In this document: piece by piece, positions 16,887 through 24,711 of the stretch
Layout: the number at the start of each line of letters is the position of its first letter
Position numbering within the stretch: position 1 is the stretch's first letter
Position numbers and translations under genes: made by a program
Notes under the pieces: generated by a model
The model's database searches: none
What the model was told of the DNA's origin: nothing
Seen by the model: only the letters and a program-made list of their open reading frames with translations
Assembly (NCBI GenBank): GCA_028689735.1
Contig: JAQVCP010000006.1
Span: 1-64,000 of the forward strand
Direction of reading: 5' to 3'
Length of the DNA stretch: 64,000 bases
From: Hespellia sp.
Lineage (GTDB): Bacteria > Bacillota > Clostridia > Lachnospirales > Lachnospiraceae

Positions 16887-18062
16887 ATGAGAACATTAAT
16901 AAAAAAGATAAATAAAGAGAATATTAACAAGGAGACAATCAGAGAAGCCGGTGACATTTTAAAAAGCGGAGGACTGGTTGCATTTCCGACGGAGACGGTG
17001 TATGGACTTGGGGCCAATGCGCTGGACGAAGAAGCGGCGATGAAGACTTATGCGGCGAAGGGCAGACCTTCGGATAATCCGCTGATTATCCACATTGCAA
17101 GGCTGGAGGATTTGGAGGCGATTGTGAAGAATGTGCCGGAGGATACGCACAAGCTGGCAGAGGCTTTCTGGCCGGGACCACTGACCATGATTTTTGAAAA
17201 GAGTGATATCGTGCCTCTCGGAACAACGGGGGGACTGGATACCGTTGCCGTGCGGATGCCCAGTGATGAGATTGCCAAGGAACTTATTCTGGCGGCAGGC
17301 GGCTATGTATCTGGACCAAGCGCCAACACTTCGGGCAGACCGAGTCCGACAACTGCGGAGCACGTGAGAGAGGATCTGAATGGCAAGATTGAGATGATTT
17401 TAGATGGAGGAAGCGTGAATATTGGCGTGGAGTCCAGCATCCTGGACATGACGGTGGTTCCGCCCATGATTTTAAGACCGGGAGCGGTGACGAAGGAAAT
17501 GTTCGAGGACGTGATTGGCGAAGTAGCTGTGGACCAGACGATTCTCAGCGCCAGGAGTAAGCAGCCACCGAAGGCACCTGGTATGAAGTATCGCCACTAT
17601 GCACCGAAGGCTGGCCTTACGATTGTTCATGGTGATTCGGTGGAAGCAGAAGTTGCTGCAATCTGTAAGCTGGCAGAGGACGCATTGAAGTGCGGAGAAT
17701 GTCCGGGAATTATTGCGACGCGGGAGACGGCGGCGGAGTACGAGAGATTTGCGAAGTCACAGGAACGGACAACGGGAACATTTTCCCATGTGCATCAAGA
17801 TACCCAGGAAGGTGTGAAAGGTAAGGGGAGGCCGGACCCGACAGGGGAAGCTTTTGTCATCAAGGTAGTCGGTTCCAGAGAAAGGGAAGGCTCCATTGCA
17901 AGACATTTGTATGGAGTGCTTCGTGATTTTGATGAAGAAGATGTGACATGTATTTTCAGTGAAGATTTTGCGCTGGATGGTATTGGAAGCGCAGTCATGA
18001 ATCGCCTGGAGAAGGCGGCAGGGCATCATAAGGTGAGTGCGTATGAAGTGCTGAAGAAGTAA
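16887..18062 (+). CDS. L-threonylcarbamoyladenylate synthase (Sua5 type)
   Basis: First enzyme of the tRNA t6A37 modification pathway, making threonylcarbamoyl-AMP from threonine, bicarbonate and ATP. The 391-residue protein has the N-terminal YrdC domain (GGLVAFPTETVYGLGANA; KGRPSDNPLI; SGPSANTSGRPSPT) and the C-terminal Sua5 domain (APGMKYRHYAPKAGL), so it is the long form. The ATG at 16887 matches the family N-terminus but has no ribosome binding site and follows a -10 box by 7 bases. Confidence 0.94.
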   Translation: MRTLIKKINKENINKETIREAGDILKSGGLVAFPTETVYGLGANALDEEAAMKTYAAKGRPSDNPLIIHIARLEDLEAIVKNVPEDTHKLAEAFWPGPLTMIFEKSDIVPLGTTGGLDTVAVRMPSDEIAKELILAAGGYVSGPSANTSGRPSPTTAEHVREDLNGKIEMILDGGSVNIGVESSILDMTVVPPMILRPGAVTKEMFEDVIGEVAVDQTILSARSKQPPKAPGMKYRHYAPKAGLTIVHGDSVEAEVAAICKLAEDALKCGECPGIIATRETAAEYERFAKSQERTTGTFSHVHQDTQEGVKGKGRPDPTGEAFVIKVVGSREREGSIARHLYGVLRDFDEEDVTCIFSEDFALDGIGSAVMNRLEKAAGHHKVSAYEVLKK

Positions 18063-18106
18063 GATGCGTGTTAACGTGTGAATTTTGAAATACAAGGAGG
18101 AGAAAG

Positions 18107-18736
18107 ATGGCAGCAGTACATGTAATGGATCACCCGTTGATTCAACACAAGATTTCCTACATTCGACGGGAGGAGGTAGGATCCAAAGAATTCAGACAGA
18201 TTGTAAGTGAGATCGGATCATTGATGTGTTATGAGGCGACCAGAGAGTTGAAGCTTCAGGATGTGCAGATTAAGACTCCAATCTGTGATATGACGGCAAA
18301 GGAACTGGCAGGAAAGAAGCTGGCAGTCATCCCGATTTTACGTGCCGGTCTTGGAATGGTGGAAGGGGTGCTTGATATGATTCCAGCCGCAAAGGTTGGG
18401 CATATTGGATTGTACCGTGATCCGGAGACTTTGAAGCCTGTGGAATATTACTGCAAATTACCTTCAGATTGTGATGAGCGGGAAGTGTTTATCGTAGATC
18501 CTATGCTTGCAACTGGCGGTTCCCTCATTGCAGCAGTTGAACTGCTGAAGGAAAAAGGGGTAAAGCACATGAGAGCGATGTGCATTATTGCAGCACCGGA
18601 AGGCGTAAAAGCATTTACCGAGGAGTGTCCGGATGTGGAACTTTACATTGGTGCGCTGGATGAGAAGCTTAATGATCATGGATGTATTGTGCCGGGACTT
18701 GGAGATGCAGGAGACCGCATTTTCGGTACCAAATAA
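18107..18736 (+). CDS. upp: uracil phosphoribosyltransferase
   Basis: Salvages uracil to UMP with PRPP. The 209 residues match the family throughout: [12 protein letters not shown] at the N-terminus, [19 protein letters not shown], the PRPP-binding [13 protein letters not shown], and the C-terminal [10 protein letters not shown]. It has an AAGGAGG site and stands between Sua5 and dCMP deaminase, a common Firmicute grouping. Confidence 0.97.
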   Translation: MAAVHVMDHPLIQHKISYIRREEVGSKEFRQIVSEIGSLMCYEATRELKLQDVQIKTPICDMTAKELAGKKLAVIPILRAGLGMVEGVLDMIPAAKVGHIGLYRDPETLKPVEYYCKLPSDCDEREVFIVDPMLATGGSLIAAVELLKEKGVKHMRAMCIIAAPEGVKAFTEECPDVELYIGALDEKLNDHGCIVPGLGDAGDRIFGTK

Positions 18737-18815
18737 ATCGTCATAAGGAAGCGGCAAAGTTAATTCCGAGTGTCCGTTTTACGGAAGATGGAACAAGGCT
18801 GCAGGAGGAAGGAAA

Positions 18816-19304
18816 ATGGCAGGCAAAAGAGAAGATTATATTAGTTGGGACGAATATTTTATGGGAGTTGCCATGTTGTCTGGTATGCGATCCAAAGACC
18901 CGAATACACAGGTTGGATGCTGTATTGTGAGCCAGGATCACAAGATTCTGTCTATGGGATATAACGGACTGCCTATCGGATGCTCTGACGATGAGTTTCC
19001 GTGGGAGAGAGAGGGAGAGAGCCCTCTGGATACAAAGTATGTGTACACGGTACATAGTGAGCTCAATGCGATTCTTAACTACAGCGGGGGAAGTCTTGCC
19101 GGTGCGAAGCTCTATGTATCTTTGTTCCCGTGTAATGAGTGCTGCAAAGCAATTATTCAGAGTGGAATCAAGGAAGTAATCTATGATTGTGATAAATACG
19201 CTGATACGCCGGAAGTACAGGCATCCAAAAAGATGATGGAGGCGGCCGGGGTTGCATACAACCAGTATCAACGTACCAACCGTACCATCACGATAAAGTT
19301 GTAA
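18816..19304 (+). CDS. comEB: dCMP deaminase family protein
   Basis: Zinc-dependent deaminase of 162 residues, converting dCMP to dUMP on the route to dTMP. Seen: zinc and proton-shuttle residues in VHSELNAIL (HxE) and FPCNECCKAI (PCxxC), plus a further Cys/Asp-rich segment typical of ComEB. AGGAGGAAGG precedes the ATG. Confidence 0.93.
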   Translation: MAGKREDYISWDEYFMGVAMLSGMRSKDPNTQVGCCIVSQDHKILSMGYNGLPIGCSDDEFPWEREGESPLDTKYVYTVHSELNAILNYSGGSLAGAKLYVSLFPCNECCKAIIQSGIKEVIYDCDKYADTPEVQASKKMMEAAGVAYNQYQRTNRTITIKL

Positions 19305-19407
19305 GAATCACAAGGAAGCAGCAAAGTGGATTTAGAACATCCACTTTATTGAATAAAACGTCCGGCTCCGGAATATATTTTAGCAAAGAGAAAAAGGAAT
19401 ACATCCA

Positions 19408-19617
19408 ATGGCAAATAAATTTTTTTCCTTGGTTATGCACTTTATTTTTCGCGCTATTGTGGGGCTGGGCGCTATTTTTTTGGCAAATGAATTGCTGGCT
19501 TCCCAGGGAATCGACCTGGAAGTAGGGGTGAATGCTGTGTCACTTTTGACAAGTGGAACGCTTGGTATTCCGGGAGTTGCGCTGCTTTATGGTATTGTTG
19601 CATTAAAATTTTTGTGA
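19408..19617 (+). CDS. bofA: BofA-family pro-sigma-K processing inhibitor-like membrane protein
   Basis: A 69-residue membrane protein with two hydrophobic segments and the C-terminal TLGIPGVALLYGI that marks the BofA family. In Bacillus, BofA holds back the SpoIVFB protease that matures sigma-K in the mother cell. Its presence suggests sporulation ancestry; many non-sporulating Lachnospiraceae keep it, so sporulation itself is not shown. Confidence 0.85.
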   Translation: MANKFFSLVMHFIFRAIVGLGAIFLANELLASQGIDLEVGVNAVSLLTSGTLGIPGVALLYGIVALKFL

Positions 19618-19653
19618 GGTTTTCACAAAAAGAGTCGAATTTTGTTTTTCTAC

Positions 19654-19682
19654 TGGACATTTAGAAAAACTATGGATATAAT
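19654..19682 (+). promoter_or_regulatory. sigma-A-type promoter of the Tad pilus operon
   Basis: TGGACA (19654-19659), a 17-base spacer, and a perfect TATAAT (19677-19682). The expected start near 19689 leaves a leader of about 245 nt before tadZ. Confidence 0.75.
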
Positions 19683-19688
19683 ACGTTT

Positions 19689-19934
19689 CACAAGACATCA
19701 CTTCTTGATGTCCGAAAAGTTCATTCGCTGTAATGGCGAATCTGTTTTGTACAGGCAGTTGGCTGTGTACATTCGTTCTGCAGGTTATATCGCAGATGTT
19801 TTCAGAAATTAGTAACAGAATATTGGTTGTGGGAAGTTCTTTGTTTTTTTGATAAAGATGCTGGTAGTGAGAGCTTTCCCATTTCAAGGGTGAAGGATGC
19901 TCTTTGAAAATAAAGCATCATGGAGGTAGTGAAT
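19689..19934 (+). promoter_or_regulatory. long structured leader of the Tad pilus operon
   Basis: No gene is seen here. Three hairpins follow each other: GACATC/GATGTC (about 19693-19711), ATTCGC/GCGAAT (about 19724-19742), and TGTACA-GG-CAG/CTG-TGTACA (about 19748-19771). A TTTGTTTTTTTG run near 19840-19855 and a later GGGAA.../...TTCCC pairing resemble an attenuator. It does not match a c-di-GMP riboswitch that I can recognise, so the ligand or factor, if any, is unknown. Confidence 0.45.
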
Positions 19935-20852
19935 ATGCGGCAAAAAAATCTGGTGATATTTGACAGCGAGATATCCTATGCGAAACGTCTTATGGAAAAA
20001 ATTTCCGGAAGACGGGAAGTATCTTTCCGGGTGTATGTGTTTACGGAGATGGAGAAGCTGGAGCAGTTCTCAAAAAAACAAGGTGTGGACTATCTGCTCA
20101 TAGATGAGGCTTGTTCCAAGACTGTCCGGGAGGGGGTCGGCGCAAGAAGAATTCTTTTGCTGTCGAAGAACGAGGAGAAGGAGAACGAAGAGGGGATAAC
20201 CTGCATTTTTAAGTACCAGTCTGTGGATAAGATTGTGGAAATGATACTGGAGGGCTGTAAATCATCAGCGTCAGGAGGAATCCTGAGAAAAAAACGTGAA
20301 GGGGCAGGGCGAGTGCTTGCTGTCTATTCTCCGATCCACCGGATTGGAAAGACGAGATTTGCAATAGAGCTTGGGAAAAAACTGGCAAAGGAAGCCCCCA
20401 CGCTTTACATGAATCTGGAGGAGTATGCGGGGCGGAACCTTCCAAAGGGGGAGGCGCAGCAGGGGTTGTCGGAGCTGCTCTATTATGCAAAACAGGAGAA
20501 CAGTAATCTTGGAATCCGCCTGGGCAGCATGGTCTATCCGCGGGGGGCACTGGACTGTGTGGCACCGATGTTGATTGCCCAGGATATCCGGGCGGTGACA
20601 GAAGAGGAGTGGCTGGATTTATTCCGGCAGATATTGGAGCAGAGTATTTACGAGACCATTATTCTTGATATAGGGGAAAGCATTCAGGGAATTTACGGGA
20701 TACTGAAAATGTGCCAGACTGTCTACACACCTTATATTGAGACCCAGCCGGAGAAGGCAAAGCTGAGCCAGTATGTGGAGAATCTGCATACGTTGGGTCT
20801 GGAAAGTATTTTAGAACACACCATACAAAAGCAGATGAAGGAGGGACGGTAA
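19935..20852 (+). CDS. tadZ: TadZ/CpaE-like pilus ATPase
   Basis: About 305 residues. The N-terminal half resembles an atypical receiver domain and the C-terminal half a ParA/MinD-type P-loop (VLAVYSPIHRIGKTRFAIELGKKL), with SPIHRIGKT in place of the usual KGGVGKT. TadZ proteins position the pilus machine at a cell site. The start is ATG 19935, eight bases after GGAGG; an ATG at 19920 overlaps that site. It is the first gene of the operon and ends two bases before tadA. Confidence 0.85.
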   Translation: MRQKNLVIFDSEISYAKRLMEKISGRREVSFRVYVFTEMEKLEQFSKKQGVDYLLIDEACSKTVREGVGARRILLLSKNEEKENEEGITCIFKYQSVDKIVEMILEGCKSSASGGILRKKREGAGRVLAVYSPIHRIGKTRFAIELGKKLAKEAPTLYMNLEEYAGRNLPKGEAQQGLSELLYYAKQENSNLGIRLGSMVYPRGALDCVAPMLIAQDIRAVTEEEWLDLFRQILEQSIYETIILDIGESIQGIYGILKMCQTVYTPYIETQPEKAKLSQYVENLHTLGLESILEHTIQKQMKEGR

Positions 20853-20854
20853 GC

Positions 20855-22054
20855 ATGGAGGCCATGGAGTTACACAGGGCAATACTTAGGAAGCTGGATC
20901 TGACCCGGGAGACCGAGGATGAGGAGCTGATGGATATTATCCAGGAAGTGCTGGATGAAAAAGGAAAGTCGGTTTATCTGCCGCTGCAGGATAAGATAAG
21001 GCTGAGTCGGGAACTGTTCAACGCATTTCGCAAGCTGGATATTTTGCAGGAATTGATTGAGGATGATGAGATAACAGAGATTATGATTAATGGGACGGAA
21101 CACATTTTTCTGGAGAGGGCGGGACAGATTTACCCGTCACAAAAGCAGTTCCTATCCCAGGCGAAGCTGGAGGATGTCATTCAACAGATTGTCTCGGGCT
21201 CCAATCGGTTTGTCAATGAGTCCTCGCCCATTGTGGATGCAAGGCTGGCAGATGGCTCCCGGGTAAATGTGGTGCTGCCGCCAGTGGCACTCAATGGTCC
21301 CGTTGTTACAATTCGAAAGTTTCCAAAGGAAATCATTACGATGGATCATCTCTTAGAATGGGGGTCCATTAATCTAGAGGCAGTGTCTTTGCTTCAAAAG
21401 CTTGTGAAAGCAAGATATAACATTTTCATCAGTGGTGGAACCGGATCAGGAAAGACCACCTTCTTAAATGCATTATCACATTTTATTCCAAAGAGTGAAC
21501 GAATTATCACAATCGAAGACAATGCCGAATTACAGATTCGGGGAATTGATAATCTGGTGAGGCTGGAAGCCCGCAATGCCAATGTGGAGGGCGGCGGTGA
21601 AATCAGTATCAGAGAGTTGATCCGTTGTGCGCTTCGTATGAGACCCGACCGGATCATCGTCGGTGAGGTAAGAGGCGGTGAGGCGGTGGACATGCTTCAG
21701 GCTTACAATACGGGGCATGACGGATCACTTTCTACCGGACATGCCAACAGCTCCAAAGACATGCTGAGCAGATTGGAGACAATGGCATTTATGGGAATGG
21801 ATCTTCCGCTTTCGGCTATTTCACGGCAGATTGCATCGGGGATTGACATCATTGTGCATCTGGGGCGGCTGCGGGACCGGAGCAGGAGGGTGCTTCAAAT
21901 TGTGGAAGTTCTGGATTATGAGCAGGAGGAGATTCAGACCAATGTGCTGTATGAATTTCAGGAGGAGGCGGTCAAGGATGGCAGGATTCAGGGAAGGCTG
22001 GTGAAGCAGAGTGAGATTACCAGGAAAGAGAAGCTGCTGGCAGCAGGATATTGA
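20855..22054 (+). CDS. tadA: TadA/CpaF secretion ATPase of the Tad pilus
   Basis: Hexameric ATPase of 399 residues that powers pilus assembly. Seen: the N-terminal domain with ITEIMINGTEHIFLERAG, VVLPPVALNGPVVTIRKF, Walker A ISGGTGSGKTTFLNAL, an Asp/Glu box, Walker B PDRIIVGEVRGGEAVDML, and the His box GSLSTGHANSS. It is complete and typical of CpaF in Gram-positive Tad clusters. AAGGAGGG is 10 bases before the ATG. Confidence 0.95.
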   Translation: MEAMELHRAILRKLDLTRETEDEELMDIIQEVLDEKGKSVYLPLQDKIRLSRELFNAFRKLDILQELIEDDEITEIMINGTEHIFLERAGQIYPSQKQFLSQAKLEDVIQQIVSGSNRFVNESSPIVDARLADGSRVNVVLPPVALNGPVVTIRKFPKEIITMDHLLEWGSINLEAVSLLQKLVKARYNIFISGGTGSGKTTFLNALSHFIPKSERIITIEDNAELQIRGIDNLVRLEARNANVEGGGEISIRELIRCALRMRPDRIIVGEVRGGEAVDMLQAYNTGHDGSLSTGHANSSKDMLSRLETMAFMGMDLPLSAISRQIASGIDIIVHLGRLRDRSRRVLQIVEVLDYEQEEIQTNVLYEFQEEAVKDGRIQGRLVKQSEITRKEKLLAAGY

Positions 22055-22766
22055 GAAAAAAGAATATTTGGAAGGGGTTTGTAAAGGGATTCTTCTCGCA
22101 GGTGCCGTTGCATATTTGTTTTATAATTCTGCTGTAGTGATACCATTTCTCGTACCGCTGATTCTTCTTTATCTGTATTACTGGAACAGGGAGCGTCTGA
22201 AACTGAAACAGGAGGAGTTTCTGCTGGAATTCAAGGAAAGTATGCTGACTCTAAACTCCGCACTCAGTGTGGGATACTCTGTTGAAAATGCCCTGCGTGA
22301 GGTCGTGAAGGATCTGTCTCTTCTATATGGCAGGGAAAGCCGTATCATGCAGGAATATATTTACATCGTCCATGAGCTGGATATCAATGTTGCGGTGGAG
22401 GTCTGTTTGGAGGCATTTGCAGAGCGGGTAGACGCGGAGGATGTGAAAAACTTTGTGACTGTGTTTATTACGGCAAAACGGGTGGGCGGTGACAGCATTG
22501 CAATTATCAAGAACAGCATCCAGATTATCTGCGACAAGATTGAGGTAAAGCGGGAGATTCAGACCTTGATGTCGGCAAAGGTTTTTGAATTCAAGGTGAT
22601 GTCGGCCATTCCGTTTGGAATTATCTTCTATATGAGAATCAGCTTTCCGGAATTTATGGGGAGTTTGTATGGAAACTGGATTGGCAGGGTGGTGATGACT
22701 GTGTGCCTGGTGCTGTATCTGGCAGCATACTATATGGGGACGAGAATTGTGGATATTGAGGTGTAG
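22011..22766 (+). CDS. tadB: TadB-like inner membrane platform protein
   Basis: Type II secretion F-domain protein of about 251 residues. Two N-terminal membrane segments (around residues 25-60) precede the cytoplasmic F domain (SMLTLNSALSVGYSVENAL; FVTVFITAKRVGGDS), with a final pair of membrane segments. The start is uncertain: the GTG at 22011 overlaps tadA by 44 bases and no strong ribosome site is present, so translation may be coupled to tadA. Confidence 0.85.
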   Translation: MRLPGKRSCWQQDIEKKEYLEGVCKGILLAGAVAYLFYNSAVVIPFLVPLILLYLYYWNRERLKLKQEEFLLEFKESMLTLNSALSVGYSVENALREVVKDLSLLYGRESRIMQEYIYIVHELDINVAVEVCLEAFAERVDAEDVKNFVTVFITAKRVGGDSIAIIKNSIQIICDKIEVKREIQTLMSAKVFEFKVMSAIPFGIIFYMRISFPEFMGSLYGNWIGRVVMTVCLVLYLAAYYMGTRIVDIEV

Positions 22767-22871
22767 ACTAGTTGTGGGATATGAGGTGTATTCGATATAA
22801 GAAGTGCAGATGTCGAGGTGTAGATTAGTTGTGGGATATGAAGTGTATTCGATGTAAGAAGTGCAGTTAAT
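22758..22871 (+). repeat. 57-bp direct tandem duplication after tadB
   Basis: Two adjoining units (22758-22814 and 22815-22871) begin GAGGTGTAGA and agree at most positions, with differences concentrated at the 3' end. Unit 1 contains the tadB stop codon. The rest of the 179-base gap to the next gene holds no gene that I can see. Confidence 0.85.
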
Positions 22872-22945
22872 TAAGGAACAGATATGTAGTAGAGGGAATA
22901 ATGGGGGATAAGATGAGGATAAAGTAAGGAAGGGGACGGGAGTGT

Positions 22946-24211
22946 GTGAAAAACTTCAGGATAATACAGAAGTTAAAGAAGAAAACAAAAAGAGAAATGC
23001 TGTTTGTACTTACGGCATCCTGCGCGCTGGCGTTATGTATGTTCTATCTGGATGCACAAAGTGGGATTCCAAAGAACAAGGATGGGCAAAGTATCTTAAG
23101 GCGCGGCAGCTATGGGGAAGGTATCCGGGAACAGGAAGTCATAGCTGAGGTTCAGACATCAAATGGAAAAATAGAGGAATCGCTTACGGTTCCTGTGGAG
23201 GAAAGAGCATATAGTCTCTCACAGCTGAAAGAAGTGTTTCAGGATGCAATTGTGACATTAGAGACAGAGATACTCGGAGAAAATAAAAGTCTTGAGGAAG
23301 TGCGCAGGAACTTGAATCTAATTAGCCGTATTCCGGATTCGTCCATTCAAGTTGAGTGGGCGCTGAGTGACTATACTGTAATGAATCTTCAGGGTGAACT
23401 GCAGCAGGAGGCTCTGACTGGAGATGGAACAATCTTGGAGCTGACGGCAACTCTGTCTTATGGCGAAGAAAAGGCCATCCACACATTTTCGGCAAATTTG
23501 TTTCCACCGATGCAAAACAGTTCGGAGCTTCTTCGCTCGGAACTGGAGCGGGAGCTTTTGAAGAGCGAGGCTGAGACAAAGGAGGAAACAGCAGTCATTC
23601 TTCCAGAAGAAGTGGAGGGAAAGGCTGTGACATGGAGTCAGAAAAAGGAACAGCGAGGCTGGTATATTCTGGGACTTGGAATGCTGATCTGTGTGTTGCT
23701 CATTGCCTGGGAGCAGCAGAAGGAGCGGGAATCGGAAGAAGAGAAAAAGAAGCAGATGGTCTGGGACTATCCAGAGCTTATTAATAAACTGACCCTCCTT
23801 CTCGGAGCCGGAATGACTGTGAAAAATGCATGGGTTAAGTTGATCACTGACTATGAGAACAGGTCCGATAAAAAGGAATGCCATGTCATTTATGAGGAGA
23901 TGGCATACACTTACCATGAAATGCTGGGAGGAATGCCGGAGAGTGAAAGCTATGAACGGTTTGGAAGACGGTGCAAGATTCAGATGTATGTCAAGCTGGG
24001 GGCGATGCTTTCACAGAATCTGAAAAAAGGTGCCAGAGGTCTGACCCCGCTTTTGAAGCTGGAGGCAGTCAATGCACTGGAAGAGCGAAAGGCAAATGCA
24101 AGGAAACTGGGGGAAGAGGCCAGCACAAAGCTGCTTGCACCAATGTTCTTCATGCTGGCAATTGTGTTGATTATCGTGATTGTTCCTGCTTTTTTCTCCA
24201 TGCAGATGTAG
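22946..24211 (+). CDS. TadC-like platform protein with an extra N-terminal ectodomain
   Basis: A 421-residue protein. The last 150 residues (PELINKLTLLLGAGMTVKNAW; LMLAI-type final membrane segment) resemble a TadC/type II F domain, with a membrane segment near residue 240 and another at the C-terminus. Ahead of it are a membrane anchor (about 18-37) and some 190 residues, probably extracellular, with no recognised fold, including VPVEERAYSLSQLKEVF and ISRIPDSSIQVEW. The start is GTG 22946 after AAGGAAGGGGAC. The fusion suggests that the platform protein gained a cell-wall-facing part. Confidence 0.75.
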   Translation: MKNFRIIQKLKKKTKREMLFVLTASCALALCMFYLDAQSGIPKNKDGQSILRRGSYGEGIREQEVIAEVQTSNGKIEESLTVPVEERAYSLSQLKEVFQDAIVTLETEILGENKSLEEVRRNLNLISRIPDSSIQVEWALSDYTVMNLQGELQQEALTGDGTILELTATLSYGEEKAIHTFSANLFPPMQNSSELLRSELERELLKSEAETKEETAVILPEEVEGKAVTWSQKKEQRGWYILGLGMLICVLLIAWEQQKERESEEEKKKQMVWDYPELINKLTLLLGAGMTVKNAWVKLITDYENRSDKKECHVIYEEMAYTYHEMLGGMPESESYERFGRRCKIQMYVKLGAMLSQNLKKGARGLTPLLKLEAVNALEERKANARKLGEEASTKLLAPMFFMLAIVLIIVIVPAFFSMQM

Positions 24212-24268
24212 GAAGGGCTGCTGCAAGCTTTTATAGAAAACTTGACATACAGCATCAGCCCGTTTGTA

Positions 24269-24294
24269 AGCGGATTGCGAATATCCGTTTTGAC
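24269..24294 (+). repeat. dispersed hairpin repeat, copy A
   Basis: AGCGGATTGCGAATATCCGT followed by TTTGAC. The CGGAT/ATCCG arms enclose a 7-nt loop. The same sequence recurs at 24590-24615 and, with one change, at 34849-34874. It lies between the TadC-like gene and the pilin gene. Confidence 0.7.
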
Positions 24295-24330
24295 GATGAT
24301 TTGCTGTTTTGAGAAAGGAGGTGAGAGAGT

Positions 24331-24573
24331 ATGAAAAGAGCAAACATAGTAAGAAGAACCATGCTGCGTGCGAGTATCACAGTGAGAAGTATGGAACAGA
24401 GAGCCGTGGAAAAAGCCCGGGAACTCTGGAAAGATGAACAAGGAATCGGTGTTGTGGAAGTTATTTTAATTCTAGTGGTCCTAATCGGGCTCGTCATTAT
24501 CTTTAAGTCACAGTTAACCAGTCTGGTCAATACAATTTTCCGGAAAATTACAAGTGAGAGCTCAGGAATTTAA
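24331..24573 (+). CDS. Flp-like type IVb prepilin
   Basis: An 80-residue small pilin. A long basic leader (about 38 residues) ends in Gly, followed by the mature start IGVVEVILILVVLIGLVII with Glu at position +5, the signature for cleavage by the TadV-type peptidase encoded at 26939. The hydrophobic helix and short polar tail fit an Flp1-like major pilin. GGAGGTGAGAGT precedes the ATG. The TAA overlaps the start of a dispersed repeat. Confidence 0.88.
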   Translation: MKRANIVRRTMLRASITVRSMEQRAVEKARELWKDEQGIGVVEVILILVVLIGLVIIFKSQLTSLVNTIFRKITSESSGI

Positions 24574-24616
24574 CCTCAGCAAGTAGCAAAGCGGATTGCG
24601 AATATCCGTTTTGACC
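24569..24616 (+). repeat. dispersed hairpin repeat, copy B (48 bp)
   Basis: TTTAACCTCAGCAAGTAGCA leads into AGCGGATTGCGAATATCCGT and TTTGACC. It shares its whole length with the 52-bp copy at 34824-34875, which has one extra CAAG. The first bases overlap the pilin stop codon. Confidence 0.75.
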
Positions 24617-24655
24617 AAGTAAAGGACTTTATGGAATTCAGAGTCAGGCAGAGAA

Positions 24656-24682
24656 ACTGATTGTGAATATCAATTTTGGTTC
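24656..24682 (+). repeat. degenerate copy of the dispersed hairpin repeat
   Basis: TGATTGTGAATATCA keeps the loop sequence TGTGAAT and shows paired changes in both arms (TGAT/ATCA in place of GGAT/ATCC), 40 bases after copy B. The conserved pairing suggests selection for a hairpin, though one degenerate copy is weak evidence. Confidence 0.4.
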
Positions 24683-24711
24683 AAAGACAAGACAAGGAAG
24701 AGGAGGGCAAT

